This document shows, in pieces, positions 9,832-20,212 of a stretch of 64,000 nucleotides of DNA. Under the pieces are notes generated by a model. The model was not told where the DNA came from, did not search any database, and worked only from the letters and a program-made list of their open reading frames with translations. This DNA is from Andalucia godoyi. Taxonomy: Eukaryota; Discoba; Jakobea; Jakobida; Andaluciidae. Both the position numbers and the translations under genes were made by a program. The stretch's first letter is position 1; each line of letters starts with the position of its first letter. The stretch covers positions 124,001 to 188,000 of the forward strand of contig VRVR01000029.1 in assembly GCA_009859145.1 (NCBI GenBank), written 5' to 3'.

Positions 9832-10133
9832 AAAGGCAAAGCCATCGCCGATTTCTGAAAACACGGATATCGGAGACTTTTTGGAAGAATAGCACCCGAC
9901 TACGGTAGTTCCTGCACCGGCTGTCCCGTTTTTCCTCCAAAGACCAAAGTGAAGAGTGAAAAAACGAAACGATTCTTAATATTTATTAATTTTTCTTTCT
10001 CACTTTTTTTTTTGGCATCTGTTTTTGGCTGCAATAAATTTTCCCCCTCCGAGTGTACAGAGTTGCAGACAGACGCGGGGTTGCAGTTGGCGAGAATTGG
10101 GCGTGACGAGGAGAGCAAAGGTTCTGATTGAAC

Positions 10134-10964
10134 ATGTCGATAAAGGATATATCCAGCGAGTTGGAGTCGAAAATTTCGTCGTTGAAGGAGCTCATGTTGT
10201 GGCGCAGTCTCGAGTCTGGGTCGGATGCGCTCCAGATGCTGCGACAAGTTTCTGCGGCAGTGTCGGAAATTGAGGCGAGTGTTTCCAAATGCCAAGCATA
10301 TGCAGATGACGAAGAGCGGTACCTTCCGTTGTGTGAGAAATTGGCGCTTGCAATTCAGCATCAGAAGACGCACATTCAAAGCATCAAAGACTCTCTGCCG
10401 GAGCGCTTGCCTGGCCGAAAGCAGGCAAAGTCTGAAGCTGCGGAATTGTCAGAAAGACCTAGAAAAGTTGCAAAGAAGGACCCATCAAATGAACGGCCAT
10501 CGGAGGCCAGCGCTGCGTCCATAAGCCAGTCGAAAGACGCAGGCACCAGCAGTGGTGGCAGTAGTGGCAGTGGTGGAGCAGTCTCCATGACTATTTCTCT
10601 GCTGACGGCGTCTGAACTGGAATCGATCCCAAAGTACATGCGAGGTCGGTGGACGTTGGAAAAGATCAACGCTGCGATTGAGGAGATCAATGGCCTGGTT
10701 GCGAAGAAGTTTACGCTGTGGAATACGCCGATTTCAAAGATTGGTTCGGACGAGGAACGAGCGCTATACCATGCATTCAGGGAATCCGAGACTCCCGAGG
10801 TCAAAGGGACCGTCTTTTTGACCGATGCAGAGCTCAAGCAGCATTGTCCTTCTTTCAAGATGGATGCCTCTGCAAGGTCTCTGGTTCAAATGCTGCGACA
10901 TGTGGCAAGAGTCAAGGAAGTCCGACCGAGGGGATCGTCCAACGTCGCCTACACCATTTCCTGA
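10134..10964 (+). CDS. SKA1: SKA1, spindle and kinetochore-associated protein 1
   Basis: A 276-aa protein whose layout matches SKA1, the microtubule-binding subunit of the Ska complex that couples kinetochores to depolymerising microtubule ends. Residues ~1-90 are helical and would form the coiled-coil core with the other Ska subunits. A Ser/Gly/Lys linker (~95-152) follows. Residues ~155-276 match the winged-helix microtubule-binding domain: ELESIPKYMRGRWT, INAAIEEIN, ALYHAF, EVKGTVFLTDAELK, and a terminal LRHVARVKEVR then YTI, paralleling the human LRHCRRLSEVR then YVI. The ATG at 10134 is the first in frame. SKA2 and SKA3 are not in this window. Convergent with MSH3, with 152 bp between the stops. 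Confidence 0.88.
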   Translation: MSIKDISSELESKISSLKELMLWRSLESGSDALQMLRQVSAAVSEIEASVSKCQAYADDEERYLPLCEKLALAIQHQKTHIQSIKDSLPERLPGRKQAKSEAAELSERPRKVAKKDPSNERPSEASAASISQSKDAGTSSGGSSGSGGAVSMTISLLTASELESIPKYMRGRWTLEKINAAIEEINGLVAKKFTLWNTPISKIGSDEERALYHAFRESETPEVKGTVFLTDAELKQHCPSFKMDASARSLVQMLRHVARVKEVRPRGSSNVAYTIS

Positions 10965-11116
10965 TTGGATACGCGGCGGGGAAAGACTGGCGCTGGCGCA
11001 CGTGATTCATGTACAATTCAATCTTAATTTTATTTATTTATTTATTTATTTTTCTTAAGCGTTCAGTGATCGTTTCTCCTTTGTAGCAATAGTTTAATCA
11101 TGGAGTAGTCGGAAGC

Positions 11117-14100
11117 TTACCGCGCCATTGACGACAGCACGGTGTCCAGACGAGATGCATCATTCTGCAAACTGGCAGATACGAAAGCGACCATTCTGTG
11201 CATGTTGGTGTACGTCTCTAGAGCACGTGAATAGCCAGCTGCGTCGGAAACCACAGAAGCTGGAATGCCGGCGAGAACAGCAACATTGAGACCGAAAGAA
11301 CGTGGAGCATACCCGGGAACAAGCTTGTAGAGAAATGTGATGGTGTCCGCTGAGAGCGCAGCATCGGCAGTGGCGCCGGTGCCGGTGCCGGCGTTCTCCA
11401 CAAACCCCATATAATAGCTAGAGACACCTTCTTGAGCACTCAACATTGCAAAATGGGTAACGAACAGCGTGACGCACTTCTTCACTGTTCGCATGAAATC
11501 GGCTACTGCCCAAGCAATCGCCATTCCATCATGCGTAGAAGTGCCGCGCCCAAGCTCATCAAAAATGACCAACGATCGACTGGAGCTGCCTTGTATGATC
11601 AAAGACGTTTCGTACAACTCCGAGAAGAAGGTAGATTTGCCGTTATTGATATCATCCGCAGCTCCCATTCGAATGAAGATGCCGTCGAAAACACCAAGAG
11701 AACATTTCTCCGCAGGCACAAAGCAGCCCACGTGCGCCAACAAGACGGTCCACCCAACCATTCGCAGAGCTGTGGATTTGCCTCCCAAATTGGGCCCAGT
11801 AATGATCATGGTTTCCCCTTCCTTTAGAAGAACGTCGTTCGTAATCACCGTCGCCGAATCCAACAGAGGATGCCGACCGCCGGAAATGCTCAGACGACAC
11901 GATACGGATGACCCATCTTCCTCCACCAACACATCTGGCTTCGTCAACCCATCCGAGATCGAAAGCTGGGCAAACGAATGCACAACGTCTTCATCGGCAA
12001 GATCCCGGATAAAACACAAAAACAGCTCGTAGTTATCGCTTCCCCGGAACGTATCCAGAAACGAGCTCCATTTCGACTGACGGAACATCTCCTTGCGATC
12101 CCGGAAGGCTTGTAGCTCGTCAACCAATTTCTTCACCGCAGCAGAATGGTAACGGACAACAGCCTTCGTTGCAGACACCTGTTCCCATGATTTCGGTACC
12201 CTGGACACAAACTGCCGCTCGATCTCAAACAAGCATTCCGTCTGGAGCCAGGATGTGTATTCGAGTTTCGAAATCCTGAGTGTTTTGCGTGCTTCCTCCA
12301 ATTCAGACTGAAGCGACTTTTTGATTCTATCAAAGTCGGGAGCATATTCCTTCTCGCAAGCAACGTCAATCGACCGAATGTCCGCGCGTAATCCCGAAAT
12401 GATTGCGCTCTCGAATCCAAACTGAGAGAGAATCTTCAGGAACGCGTCAAACTCCTGCTCTCCGCACTTCAAGACGCAACACTTGGTAAGAGTTCGGTCC
12501 AAATCTCCACATTTGCGAAGCAGAGCAACTCGGCGAGCGGTTTCATCATCCCGTGATTGGATCCTTCCCATCATGCTTTCCAAATCGGAAATCTTCTTTC
12601 GAATGGCGTTTCCGTTGCTCAAAGGATGCGCAAATAAGTACTTCAAACGGCGCTTTCCCATAGGAGACGAGACCATCGGAAACAGCTTCCGACGAAGGAA
12701 CTCGTCGACTTGAAGATTGGAATAGGCCGAGCCATCAAACGAAAATCCGCTCAAGTCCTTGAGAGTCGTCGTCGGAGTGCTGGATGACACGGCTTTTTCG
12801 AGATTGAAGTCCGTGAGATATGAAACAAGGGCGTCTTCTAGATTTGCAGGGTCGCCATTCAAAGGCGAAAACACTTCCAAACGAGTGCCACTTCCAATTT
12901 GACAGGCTTGCTCCATCAAAGGACAATCCTCCGAGATTAATATTTCCTGGGGACTGTACCGCAGACGAATATCGTCATAGTCTGTCAGAAATCCCTTGAT
13001 CAGCTGTCGCGTGCTGAGAGAAAACAGTAAACATTTCGTTTTAGAAAGCAGCAAAATAGGACACTCCTCGACGTTATCATCGCCGAGTTGCGCAAGAGTC
13101 CCCTTGGTGAATAGACCAGTGATTCCGCGCTTGAAGATTCCACTGGTCTGCTTCAAAGCCCTCGTTTCGAGTTGCCCAACAGTGGCGCACTTGTAGCCCA
13201 AATTGCAAAGTCTGCGAATGTGAACATGTAAGCGCTGAACTGGAATGGAGCCGGTCTGGAAATTCTTATCCATATGCATGAAAATTGACAATTCTTTGGA
13301 AGCAATCAACGCATCACGACCAAAAAATCGGTATCGATAACCGCACTCGACGAACAATACGACGTCTGCGTACCTGGGGTCTGTCTTGAGAGAGACGATT
13401 ACTTGTTCCAAAGGAGTTAATTTCTCTGCAAATTTCTTGAGGTCAAACCGGAGGCCAGGCAACGACTCCAGCTCATCCTGATCCAGCTCGGACGCCATGA
13501 AAATGGGATCATGCTGGGCGTTTCCCACTTGGAGATCGACAACCTGGTCCGCAGAAACAGCCTTTGACGATTTGGATTTGCCATTCCCAGTGCTCTTTGG
13601 GAAGTCGATCTTGCGCGTCGCAGAATACAGCTCTGTCCGTTTTCTTTTTGCTGAGCTCGCAGCTGCTTCTTTATCCGTCGGTGCATTGGAACGCTTTCGG
13701 CTTCCAAATCTCTTCGCTGTCTTTTTTTCATCCGCAGTTTCTCCGTCGTCACTTGCAATCGATGAATCACTTTCTTCATCCAGGACGTCATCAACAGCAT
13801 CATCGCCATTCGAAGATTCGACTACCGCCATCTCAGTGTCCGACGGCGCATATTCGCTTGCATGAGAGCTGCTCGTGTCATCATCATTGTCAGCGCCATC
13901 CTCATCTTCTGAATCTGAGACGAGAAGCCGACGATTCGAGCTCGCTCCTTTCGAAGTTCTTTTTTCCTTTGCGGTCTCCAAAGTCTTTGGCGTCGGCCGC
14001 GGCGTTTTCACACGTCGTGCAACACCGGCCACGAGCTTCGGAGACACGCCCGACTTCATGTTTTCCTCGAGATTCTCATCTTTCGGTGGGGAAACCGTCT

Positions 14101-14248
14101 TCTCCACTCGAACTTGCTCAGGTGTCACAGCAATCGATGCGGGGGTGTTCGGCGACGTAGACGGCTTTTGTGATGATGGACTAAAGAAGCTGGATATCTT
14201 TGCTTGCGACTTTGCCACATCGGAAACCACTTTTGATTTCGGCGGCAT
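11117..14248 (-). CDS. MSH3: MutS homologue MSH3, mismatch repair
   Basis: A 1043-aa MutS protein. MSH3 pairs with MSH2 (MutS-beta) to recognise insertion/deletion loops. Residues 15-22, QAKISSFF, form an N-terminal PCNA-binding PIP box, followed by a ~230-residue acidic/basic disordered linker. The mismatch-binding domain I begins at TPLEQVIVSLK, with LFVECGYRYRFFGRDA, the MSH3 version of that motif; MSH6 would show a Phe-x-Glu mismatch wedge. The ATPase domain has Walker A GPNLGGKS (~818-825), then FIRMGAADDI, STFFSELYET and Walker B IFDELGRGTSTHDG (~895-908). Walker A has Leu where most MutS proteins have Met. Divergent from the cathepsin B-like gene, over 426 bp. Confidence 0.93.
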   Translation of the reverse strand: MPPKSKVVSDVAKSQAKISSFFSPSSQKPSTSPNTPASIAVTPEQVRVEKTVSPPKDENLEENMKSGVSPKLVAGVARRVKTPRPTPKTLETAKEKRTSKGASSNRRLLVSDSEDEDGADNDDDTSSSHASEYAPSDTEMAVVESSNGDDAVDDVLDEESDSSIASDDGETADEKKTAKRFGSRKRSNAPTDKEAAASSAKRKRTELYSATRKIDFPKSTGNGKSKSSKAVSADQVVDLQVGNAQHDPIFMASELDQDELESLPGLRFDLKKFAEKLTPLEQVIVSLKTDPRYADVVLFVECGYRYRFFGRDALIASKELSIFMHMDKNFQTGSIPVQRLHVHIRRLCNLGYKCATVGQLETRALKQTSGIFKRGITGLFTKGTLAQLGDDNVEECPILLLSKTKCLLFSLSTRQLIKGFLTDYDDIRLRYSPQEILISEDCPLMEQACQIGSGTRLEVFSPLNGDPANLEDALVSYLTDFNLEKAVSSSTPTTTLKDLSGFSFDGSAYSNLQVDEFLRRKLFPMVSSPMGKRRLKYLFAHPLSNGNAIRKKISDLESMMGRIQSRDDETARRVALLRKCGDLDRTLTKCCVLKCGEQEFDAFLKILSQFGFESAIISGLRADIRSIDVACEKEYAPDFDRIKKSLQSELEEARKTLRISKLEYTSWLQTECLFEIERQFVSRVPKSWEQVSATKAVVRYHSAAVKKLVDELQAFRDRKEMFRQSKWSSFLDTFRGSDNYELFLCFIRDLADEDVVHSFAQLSISDGLTKPDVLVEEDGSSVSCRLSISGGRHPLLDSATVITNDVLLKEGETMIITGPNLGGKSTALRMVGWTVLLAHVGCFVPAEKCSLGVFDGIFIRMGAADDINNGKSTFFSELYETSLIIQGSSSRSLVIFDELGRGTSTHDGMAIAWAVADFMRTVKKCVTLFVTHFAMLSAQEGVSSYYMGFVENAGTGTGATADAALSADTITFLYKLVPGYAPRSFGLNVAVLAGIPASVVSDAAGYSRALETYTNMHRMVAFVSASLQNDASRLDTVLSSMAR

Positions 14249-14674
14249 TCACGGAGTTCAGATACACTACTGCTGTTAACTGTGATGGACTAATAAATAA
14301 ATAAATAGGTACTCCCGTGTGCAAATTGCCGGGAAACTTTGGAGAAGACGAGAAAAAAGCAGTGAAAATGAAAACCTTACATATGTAAAAATTTGAAAAA
14401 ACCGAAAGAAACCATGAGAACAAAAAAATACCATATGTCCGTCTGCTTCCCGCCAACTCGAGACTCCCTCGCAAGAGGAGGACTCGGGGAATAAACATGC
14501 ATGTGCTAATGTACAAGACCTGCGGAGTCTTGTGGGGGGGGGGAAATCTCCGCTCTCCCGACCACGAGAGTCCAAAAAAACGAGAGTCAGTTGTTTTTTT
14601 CTAGAGGAAAATACTCTGAGACAAGGTTTGTCAACTTGTCAACTTGTGAAGTTGTGGGTTGTGGGTTGGAGGAG
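14249..14674. promoter_or_regulatory. Divergent promoter region, MSH3 / cathepsin
   Basis: Gap of 426 bp between two divergent starts. It contains short TAAA and G runs; no specific element was recognised. Confidence 0.4.
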
Positions 14675-15523
14675 ATGCAGGGATTCGTGTCTGTGTCGGT
14701 GATTCTGATGGTGCTTGCTGTGTTTGGGGACTTTGGTTCTTGCAGACGGCTAATGACGCAGTACGGACCGGTGTCCGAGTCGCGGATTCCATCGTATTCT
14801 CATGAAAATCTGTTGGCAAGTCTGCCTTCGTCATTCGATTACCGGAGCGCTCATCCTCACTGTGTTCAGTATGTAATGGACCAGGGCGACTGCTCAAGTT
14901 GCTGGGCGTTTTCAGCCGCGACTTCTCTCAGTGACCGATTCTGCATTGCTGGCAACATGACCTCGCCGATGTTTCTGTCGCCGCAGGATCTCATGGATTG
15001 CGAGCTGGAGCACATTGGCTGTGAAATGGGCTCGCTGCCTTCTGATGCATGGAGCCATTTGGTGCATGTTGGCGTGGCGGATATGGCGTGTGTTCCGTAC
15101 AATGGTCCGGAGTCTCAGACCGTTGAAATGTGCACTCTTGGAAAATGCCGGGACTCGGAGGATCCTGTGACTCGGTACAAAGCCAGGAACTCTACGCACA
15201 TCCATACGGTTGAGGACATGATGGCGGAAGTCGTGGGCAACGGGCCGATCGGTGTGACGTTCAATGTGTATTCGGATTTTGATGGATACGAAGGCGGTGT
15301 GTACACCAAGGGAGAGAAGGTCTCGTGGGAGGGTTTGCACAGCGTGGTCATTGTCGGCTACGATACCATTGATGGTGTGCCAGCGTGGATCGTGCGAAAC
15401 AGCTGGGGTGCGCAGTGGGGGCCGTATCAAGGATACTTTTACATCAAGCGAGGATCGAACGAGTGCGGAATCGAAGCGCTTGCCTACACTGGGATCCCCG
15501 ATCTCAACAAGCACGCCTTTTAG
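14675..15523 (+). CDS. Cathepsin B-like papain-family cysteine protease
   Basis: C1A peptidase of 282 aa, probably secreted or lysosomal. The ATG at 14675 begins a signal peptide (hydrophobic core ~4-20). The propeptide is very short (~25 residues), ending near LPSSFDYRS. Gln 70 and the nucleophile Cys 76 lie in DQGDCSSCWAFS; the catalytic His is in LHSVVIVGYD and the Asn in VRNSWGAQWG. The C-terminal half (NGPIGVTFNVYSDFDGYEGGVY, given in two parts: NGPIGVTFNVYSDF and DGYEGGVY) and the ending CGIEALAYTGIP follow cathepsin B. The His-His occluding loop that gives cathepsin B its dipeptidase activity is not visible, so it should act as an endopeptidase. The frame continues upstream without an ATG. 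Confidence 0.9.
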   Translation: MQGFVSVSVILMVLAVFGDFGSCRRLMTQYGPVSESRIPSYSHENLLASLPSSFDYRSAHPHCVQYVMDQGDCSSCWAFSAATSLSDRFCIAGNMTSPMFLSPQDLMDCELEHIGCEMGSLPSDAWSHLVHVGVADMACVPYNGPESQTVEMCTLGKCRDSEDPVTRYKARNSTHIHTVEDMMAEVVGNGPIGVTFNVYSDFDGYEGGVYTKGEKVSWEGLHSVVIVGYDTIDGVPAWIVRNSWGAQWGPYQGYFYIKRGSNECGIEALAYTGIPDLNKHAF

Positions 15524-15682
15524 TGAATTTTTTTCACAACAGAGTGCGAGCTTTTTGTATTTGTTGAAGAACTGTGTTTATATGTTGAAAAATGGCGTCA
15601 TTATTAACATTGTTTTCCTTTATTGGTATTTTTTAATATTTTCGTATTTCCTGGCTCTTCCAAGTTCCAGTGTGCAGTCTAC

Positions 15683-15940
15683 TTATGCAGATTCTTGCTC
15701 AAGAGTGATGAGAACCTTGTCATGGGCACCCTTCAGCAGCAACGGGGAATCATAGCTGATGATCTTGCGCTGTTTCGCGGCTTTGAGCGTTCCTGCAAGT
15801 GCCTCGAACACATCCTGCGTGGCATCAAACAACGTTCCAAACGCAACAACAGGCTTTCCGGAAGCGTTCTTCTCCGTCGACAGTTTTGCAATCCACTCCT
15901 GCAAATGCCGGATTTCTGTATTCACGGATTCTGCATTCAT
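15683..15940 (-). CDS. Costars domain protein (ABRACL-like)
   Basis: An 85-aa protein spanning a single costars domain, like animal ABRACL and Dictyostelium costars, which influence actin dynamics and cell motility. The central block VVAFGTLFDATQDVFEAL then GTLKAAKQRKIISY corresponds to ABRACL VKFGVLF...FEALVGTLKAAKRRKIVTY, and LLLKGAHDKVLITL to its C-terminus. The start is a clear ATG and the length is normal for the family. Convergent with the cathepsin gene and divergent from the oxygenase gene. Confidence 0.9.
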   Translation of the reverse strand: MNAESVNTEIRHLQEWIAKLSTEKNASGKPVVAFGTLFDATQDVFEALAGTLKAAKQRKIISYDSPLLLKGAHDKVLITLEQESA

Positions 15941-16350
15941 CTCGCCCGTATTTTTGCCTTCCTTTTTTTCCTTCCTTCCTTTTTTTTTTCTTTTTTCCTC
16001 TCTGTCTTTTTTTATTGTTGTTTAAGAATCAGTTCCCATGGTAAATGACAGAGAGGTTGTCCAGATTCTACGGGCGCGTTGAACGTTGTTGCGAGTGAGG
16101 TCGAGCAAGTCGAAAGTCTCGAACCTCGAATATCGTCAAATTCGCATCAAAAACAAAACCTGGCGGATAAAAAGGCCCGATTGGGGAAAAGGCCGATGCT
16201 TTCATACTTTCCTTCGATCGGCAAATGCATGATTTGGGATTTGCCGTGTGGACTCCGTCCTGCAGAAACCACATCTTTTTTTCTTTTTTTGTAGAGACGT
16301 ACACCCCGACACAGACGGGTCGAGGAGCTGTGGAGTAGGAGAGGGCGAAA
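15941..16350. promoter_or_regulatory. Divergent promoter region, costars / oxygenase
   Basis: Gap of 410 bp with a long pyrimidine-rich run (15960-16010) directly upstream of the costars start. No gene and no defined element were recognised. Confidence 0.4.
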
Positions 16351-17424
16351 ATGACGACAGGCAAGTTTGCAGGCGAGTTTCAGAAAGTTCCCGTGATTGA
16401 CATTTCTTCGCTTGTTGAGGACAGCAGTACGAGAGAGCGCAAAGAAGAGTGCGGCAGACTGATTCACGAAGCTTGTGTGAACGTTGGTTTTTTTTATGTG
16501 TCGAATCACGGAGTGTCAGAGGCTCTGATGGCGCGGTTGGAACGGATTTCTCGGGAGTTCTTTAAACAGGATGTTGCAGAAAAAATGAAGTTTCATATGG
16601 CGAATGGTGGTCGAGCGTGGCGAGGTTACTTTCGTGTTGGGGATGAGCTGACTTCCGGTAAGCCAGACATCAAAGAAGGCATTTATTTTGGACAGGAACT
16701 CGCCGATGATCATCCGATGGTTCTGGCAGGAATCCCAATGTTTGGACGAAACCTTTTTCCAAGTACCGATATGAAGGAAGCTGTCCTGGAATATCAGGCT
16801 GCGCTCGAACGTCTTGGCTTTCAGATTTTGCAGGGAATTGCGGTGGGGCTTGGTCTTCCGTTCGATTTCTTTTCTTCCACAATCTTCAAGGATCCAGTAG
16901 AGCTATTTCGCATTTTCAATTACCCTCCAGATCCTAAACTCCAGCAGATTCCAGATTACTTCTCCGTAGGAGTGCACACGGATTACGGCGGCATTACTAT
17001 TCTCAGACAGGATTCTTCTGGAGGTCTTATGGTTCAGAACCGCAATAACGAGTGGATCCCGGCTCCTCCCGTTTCGGGTACCTTTGTCATCAACATTGGA
17101 GATATGATGGAGACGCTGACAAGTGGCCTCTATCGGTCAACCCCGCACTGCGTGAAGAATCCTCAGCCATTTGACCGACTTTCGTACCCGTTTTTCTTTG
17201 ATCCGGATTTCAACGCTCGTTTGTCTGCCATCCCATTGTCTCCAGAACATCTAGAAAAGGCTGCCGAGTGCAGACGGCAGAGCGAAGCCGCCGGATTCAG
17301 AAGATGGGATGGCAAGTCCGTGGTCAGTGTTACTGGGACATATGGCGACTATCTGCTGCACAAAGTTGGAAAGGTCTTTCCGGAGCTGGCAGTCCGTCAA
17401 ATTCAAAACGGATCGCAGCAATAG
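16351..17424 (+). CDS. 2-oxoglutarate/Fe(II)-dependent oxygenase (isopenicillin N synthase-like)
   Basis: Soluble non-haem iron enzyme of 357 aa. The N-terminal DIOX_N region (VPVIDISSL, GFFYVSNHG) precedes the 2OG-Fe(II) core. Iron ligands are His and Asp in HTDYGG and the distal His in STPHCVKN; the 2-oxoglutarate-binding Arg and Ser lie in RLSYPFF. The segment FVINIGDMMETLTSGLYRST is typical of the plant/fungal/bacterial oxygenases grouped with isopenicillin N synthase, flavonoid and gibberellin enzymes. The substrate cannot be inferred. Length is usual for the family. It starts at the first in-frame ATG, and a duplicated ~228-bp repeat begins 70 bp after its stop. Confidence 0.9.
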   Translation: MTTGKFAGEFQKVPVIDISSLVEDSSTRERKEECGRLIHEACVNVGFFYVSNHGVSEALMARLERISREFFKQDVAEKMKFHMANGGRAWRGYFRVGDELTSGKPDIKEGIYFGQELADDHPMVLAGIPMFGRNLFPSTDMKEAVLEYQAALERLGFQILQGIAVGLGLPFDFFSSTIFKDPVELFRIFNYPPDPKLQQIPDYFSVGVHTDYGGITILRQDSSGGLMVQNRNNEWIPAPPVSGTFVINIGDMMETLTSGLYRSTPHCVKNPQPFDRLSYPFFFDPDFNARLSAIPLSPEHLEKAAECRRQSEAAGFRRWDGKSVVSVTGTYGDYLLHKVGKVFPELAVRQIQNGSQQ

Positions 17425-17494
17425 ATACCAGTGCTACTCCGAGTCTCACTTCCCGGCGATATTACACCAGCAAGAAAAAAGCAAGGCTGAATTC

Positions 17495-17722
17495 AAAGTA
17501 CTACCCTCCAACCCAAACATTTGTCTCGCATGCTGCGCCTCAGACAGATTTTATGGCGTAAAGTGACGTTTACAATCTGCATCAGCGCCCATCATCAATT
17601 ACAAGGAATCGGTTGTCAGTATTCAACAGTGTCTCACTGGGCCTCGACCTGCACCCCTTCAACCATACTATCCGATGATACTCACAGCCATCCACCAGAC
17701 GTTTGAGATGGAGGGTTATAAA
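17495..17722 (+). repeat. Direct repeat, copy 1 (~228 bp)
   Basis: Near-identical to 20213-20453. From about 17512 to the 3' end the copies differ at only five positions, all in the last ~45 bases; copy 2 carries an extra 12 bp near its 5' end. No terminal inverted repeats are visible. The copies flank the Gln/Met-rich gene in the same orientation. Identity unknown: a short dispersed element, a local duplication or a non-coding RNA would all fit. Confidence 0.93.
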
Positions 17723-17925
17723 CCGAAAAAAGGGGGAGAACAGACAGAAAAGAGAAACGTTTGAAATGCATGAGCATAAGAGACACATTTATACATCAGA
17801 AAAGAGACAAGGAGTGAGAGAAATATCGTTTTGCTTCCAGAAAAGTGAAGTAACGAGCATTTTGGCGTAGAAAGAGAAGAGGGAAGAGAGAGAACATCAC
17901 GAACCAAGGAAATCGAGGCCAACCA

Positions 17926-17929
<4 letters not shown>

Positions 17930-17987
<58 letters not shown>
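17930..17987. repeat. GA microsatellite
   Basis: About 28 GA units, 29 bp downstream of the stop of the Gln/Met-rich gene on the minus strand, so probably in its 3' UTR. The rest of 17723-18015 holds no gene. Confidence 0.95.
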
Positions 17988-17991
<4 letters not shown>

Positions 17992-18015
17992 GACGTCATC
18001 TTCACCGTGTCAAAA

Positions 18016-19354
18016 TTATGATGCCGTCGCGGCGGAGTCGGTAGTCGGGGGAACAGAAGAAGATGCGGAACCGGATCCTGCAGCTGGCAAAGAACCTGCA
18101 TTGTCGCCTTCTGCCTCTTCCTCCTCGTCCTCCGAGCCGTCTTCGTCGTCCTCTCCGTCGCTGTCGTCAGAGTCGTCTTCTCCGTCCTTCTTGTCCTTTG
18201 ACGAACGAGTCTTTCCATTCTTGACCTTGACTTCATTCTTGCAACTGACCAACAAGAGGCCTGGGAAGACGGCAATGCTCTGCGTGTCAACATGCTTACG
18301 AAGCGCGTAGAACTTGTTAACAATCTTGCGCGCTGGACGAGTTGATGGAGACCACACGTAAAGAGACGGACATCGCTTCACTGGGCGCCATCGCACATCG
18401 CGATACCGCTCCCGAAGCATCTGCACGCAATGCAGACCACACTTGTCTTTCAGCGGGTGGCGGATGGACGGTTTGAGAATCGGCATCGTTTCCAAATCCC
18501 GGGGAGTGAAGGATTCGAGCAGCTCAGACACCATGCGTGCCTTTCGAACGTCCATGTCACACAATCCATCAAAAAGCCGCTGAAACTTTGCAAGATCAAC
18601 ATTGAGAAGTTTCTGCGGCTGGGCATTGGGAAGCGCAGAAACACCACCAGGACCCGCGCCACTGGCCTGGCCGTCTCCGACCTGACCAGTTGGAAGCATC
18701 ATTGGGAACGGGGACATCCCTGGCATTCCGTTCATTCCCATCATTTGCATTGGCATAGGGAACGGGAAGCCGCCTGGTCCACCGCCATAGTTTGAACGGT
18801 CCATGGGCATTCCATATCCTGCCATGTTCATGCCAGCCATGCCCATGGGCATTCCCATTCCACCCATTCCCATACCGGGCATGCCGGGCATGCCCATCAT
18901 TCCGCCCATGCCGGGCATTCCGCCCATGCCCTGCATGCCACCCATTCCACCCATTCCACCCATTCCACCCATTCCACCCATCGCACCCATTGCAGTGACC
19001 ATACCGCCCGGGTTTCCTTGGGACGGGTTGCCCTGACCTGGATTGTTACTGTTTGCATTGGGATTCGATTGGGATCCAGCATTGGTGCTGTCTTCCTCGT
19101 TGCCTGCGCCACTGCCTGCATTCTGGGGACCACCACCGGGCCCCATATTCACGCTTGACATTTGCGGGAGCGCATAAGACGCAACCCCGCCACCAAACGA
19201 CGGATAATATGCAGAGTATTCACGGGGAATCTGCCCGACGTTCTGCTGCATCATGGAGCCGCCCTGGCCCTGTTGTCCCTGGCCTTGCTGGCCCTGGCCC
19301 ATTCCAGCGCCAACGGAATGCATGTCCGAAACCTGTTGGTTTTGTGACTGCTGG

Positions 19355-19392
<38 letters not shown>

Positions 19393-19644
19393 AGCGGCAT
19401 TCTGCTGGGCTTGTGCAAGCTGGTGTTGCGCCTGCTGGTGCATGAAACCGAGAGAGGCTGCAGTGTGCGAAGGAGCCATCGCAAAATGAGGGCCTGCACC
19501 AGGATATCCTGGGTGTCCGTGGCCCTGAACTTGCATTTGGCCAGGGTGCATCCCCTCCTCCCTGCTGTTCATCAAACTGTTGAATCGGGCATGGAAAGCA
19601 GCCCAGGATTCCTGCTGTGGAGTCTGCGACGGTTGTGCGGACAT
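18016..19644 (-). CDS. Gln- and Gly/Met-rich protein with acidic tail, function unknown
   Basis: I do not recognise this 542-aa protein. Residues ~1-130 are Gln/His/Met-rich with a poly-Gln run (CAG repeat, 19361-19390). Residues ~200-310 are a degenerate tandem array of Gly-Gly-Met and Pro-Gly-Met units, then a Met/Pro-rich stretch. Residues ~345-455 look folded: FQRLFDGLCDMDVRKARMV, PILKPSIRHPLKDKCG, RYRDVRWRPVKRCPSLYVW and IVNKFYALRKHV suggest a helical, basic domain. A KSKDKK-like basic stretch and a strongly acidic Asp/Glu tail end the protein. Such composition is common in transcriptional co-regulators and RNA-binding condensate proteins, but no domain confirms that. The ATG at 19644 is chosen because the upstream extension is unlike the rest. 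It lies between two copies of a direct repeat. Confidence 0.82.
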
Positions 19645-20212
19645 CACTGAAAAAGCGCGTATGTGTTGAAATAATGGATCGTAGCAACGGAAGCGGGAAG
19701 AAAGAAAAGTCGGTCGAGGCAGGTAAGCAAGAAGATTGCTTTGGCCACGGCAGATCAGGTGAGAATTCCTGAGCCTCCGGTCAGAATCCACATCACAGCA
19801 AACGGATGGCTTGCCCTGCCGTCTGACGGGCCATGAAAGCAAAGGATGGCAAGAATGCGAGATAACGGGACGACAAGACGGAGGTGGAAGTGCTTCACAT
19901 CGCACACGCCATCCATCAACCCATCATCTGCAATCACTGTGGAACATGCGTACAAGCAAACCGTGTAACGTATCCGCTCAATTCCCGCGCACTTCCAGGT
20001 TGTCCACGTGCTCCGACGTCTCAGGACCAAAAGTTGAACATGCGACCGCTCCACACCAACAATGGACGCACTGGCCAGCATATTTCACGCGGAGCAGAGG
20101 AGGAAAGAGCACGGCGTCTTTATTTTTTCACCCGTGCTTGCAGCGCACACCGGTAATGAGCGCAGCCTTTGCAAACTTCTCCACCGTTCCCCTCCCCCCG
20201 CCTTGCACAGTG

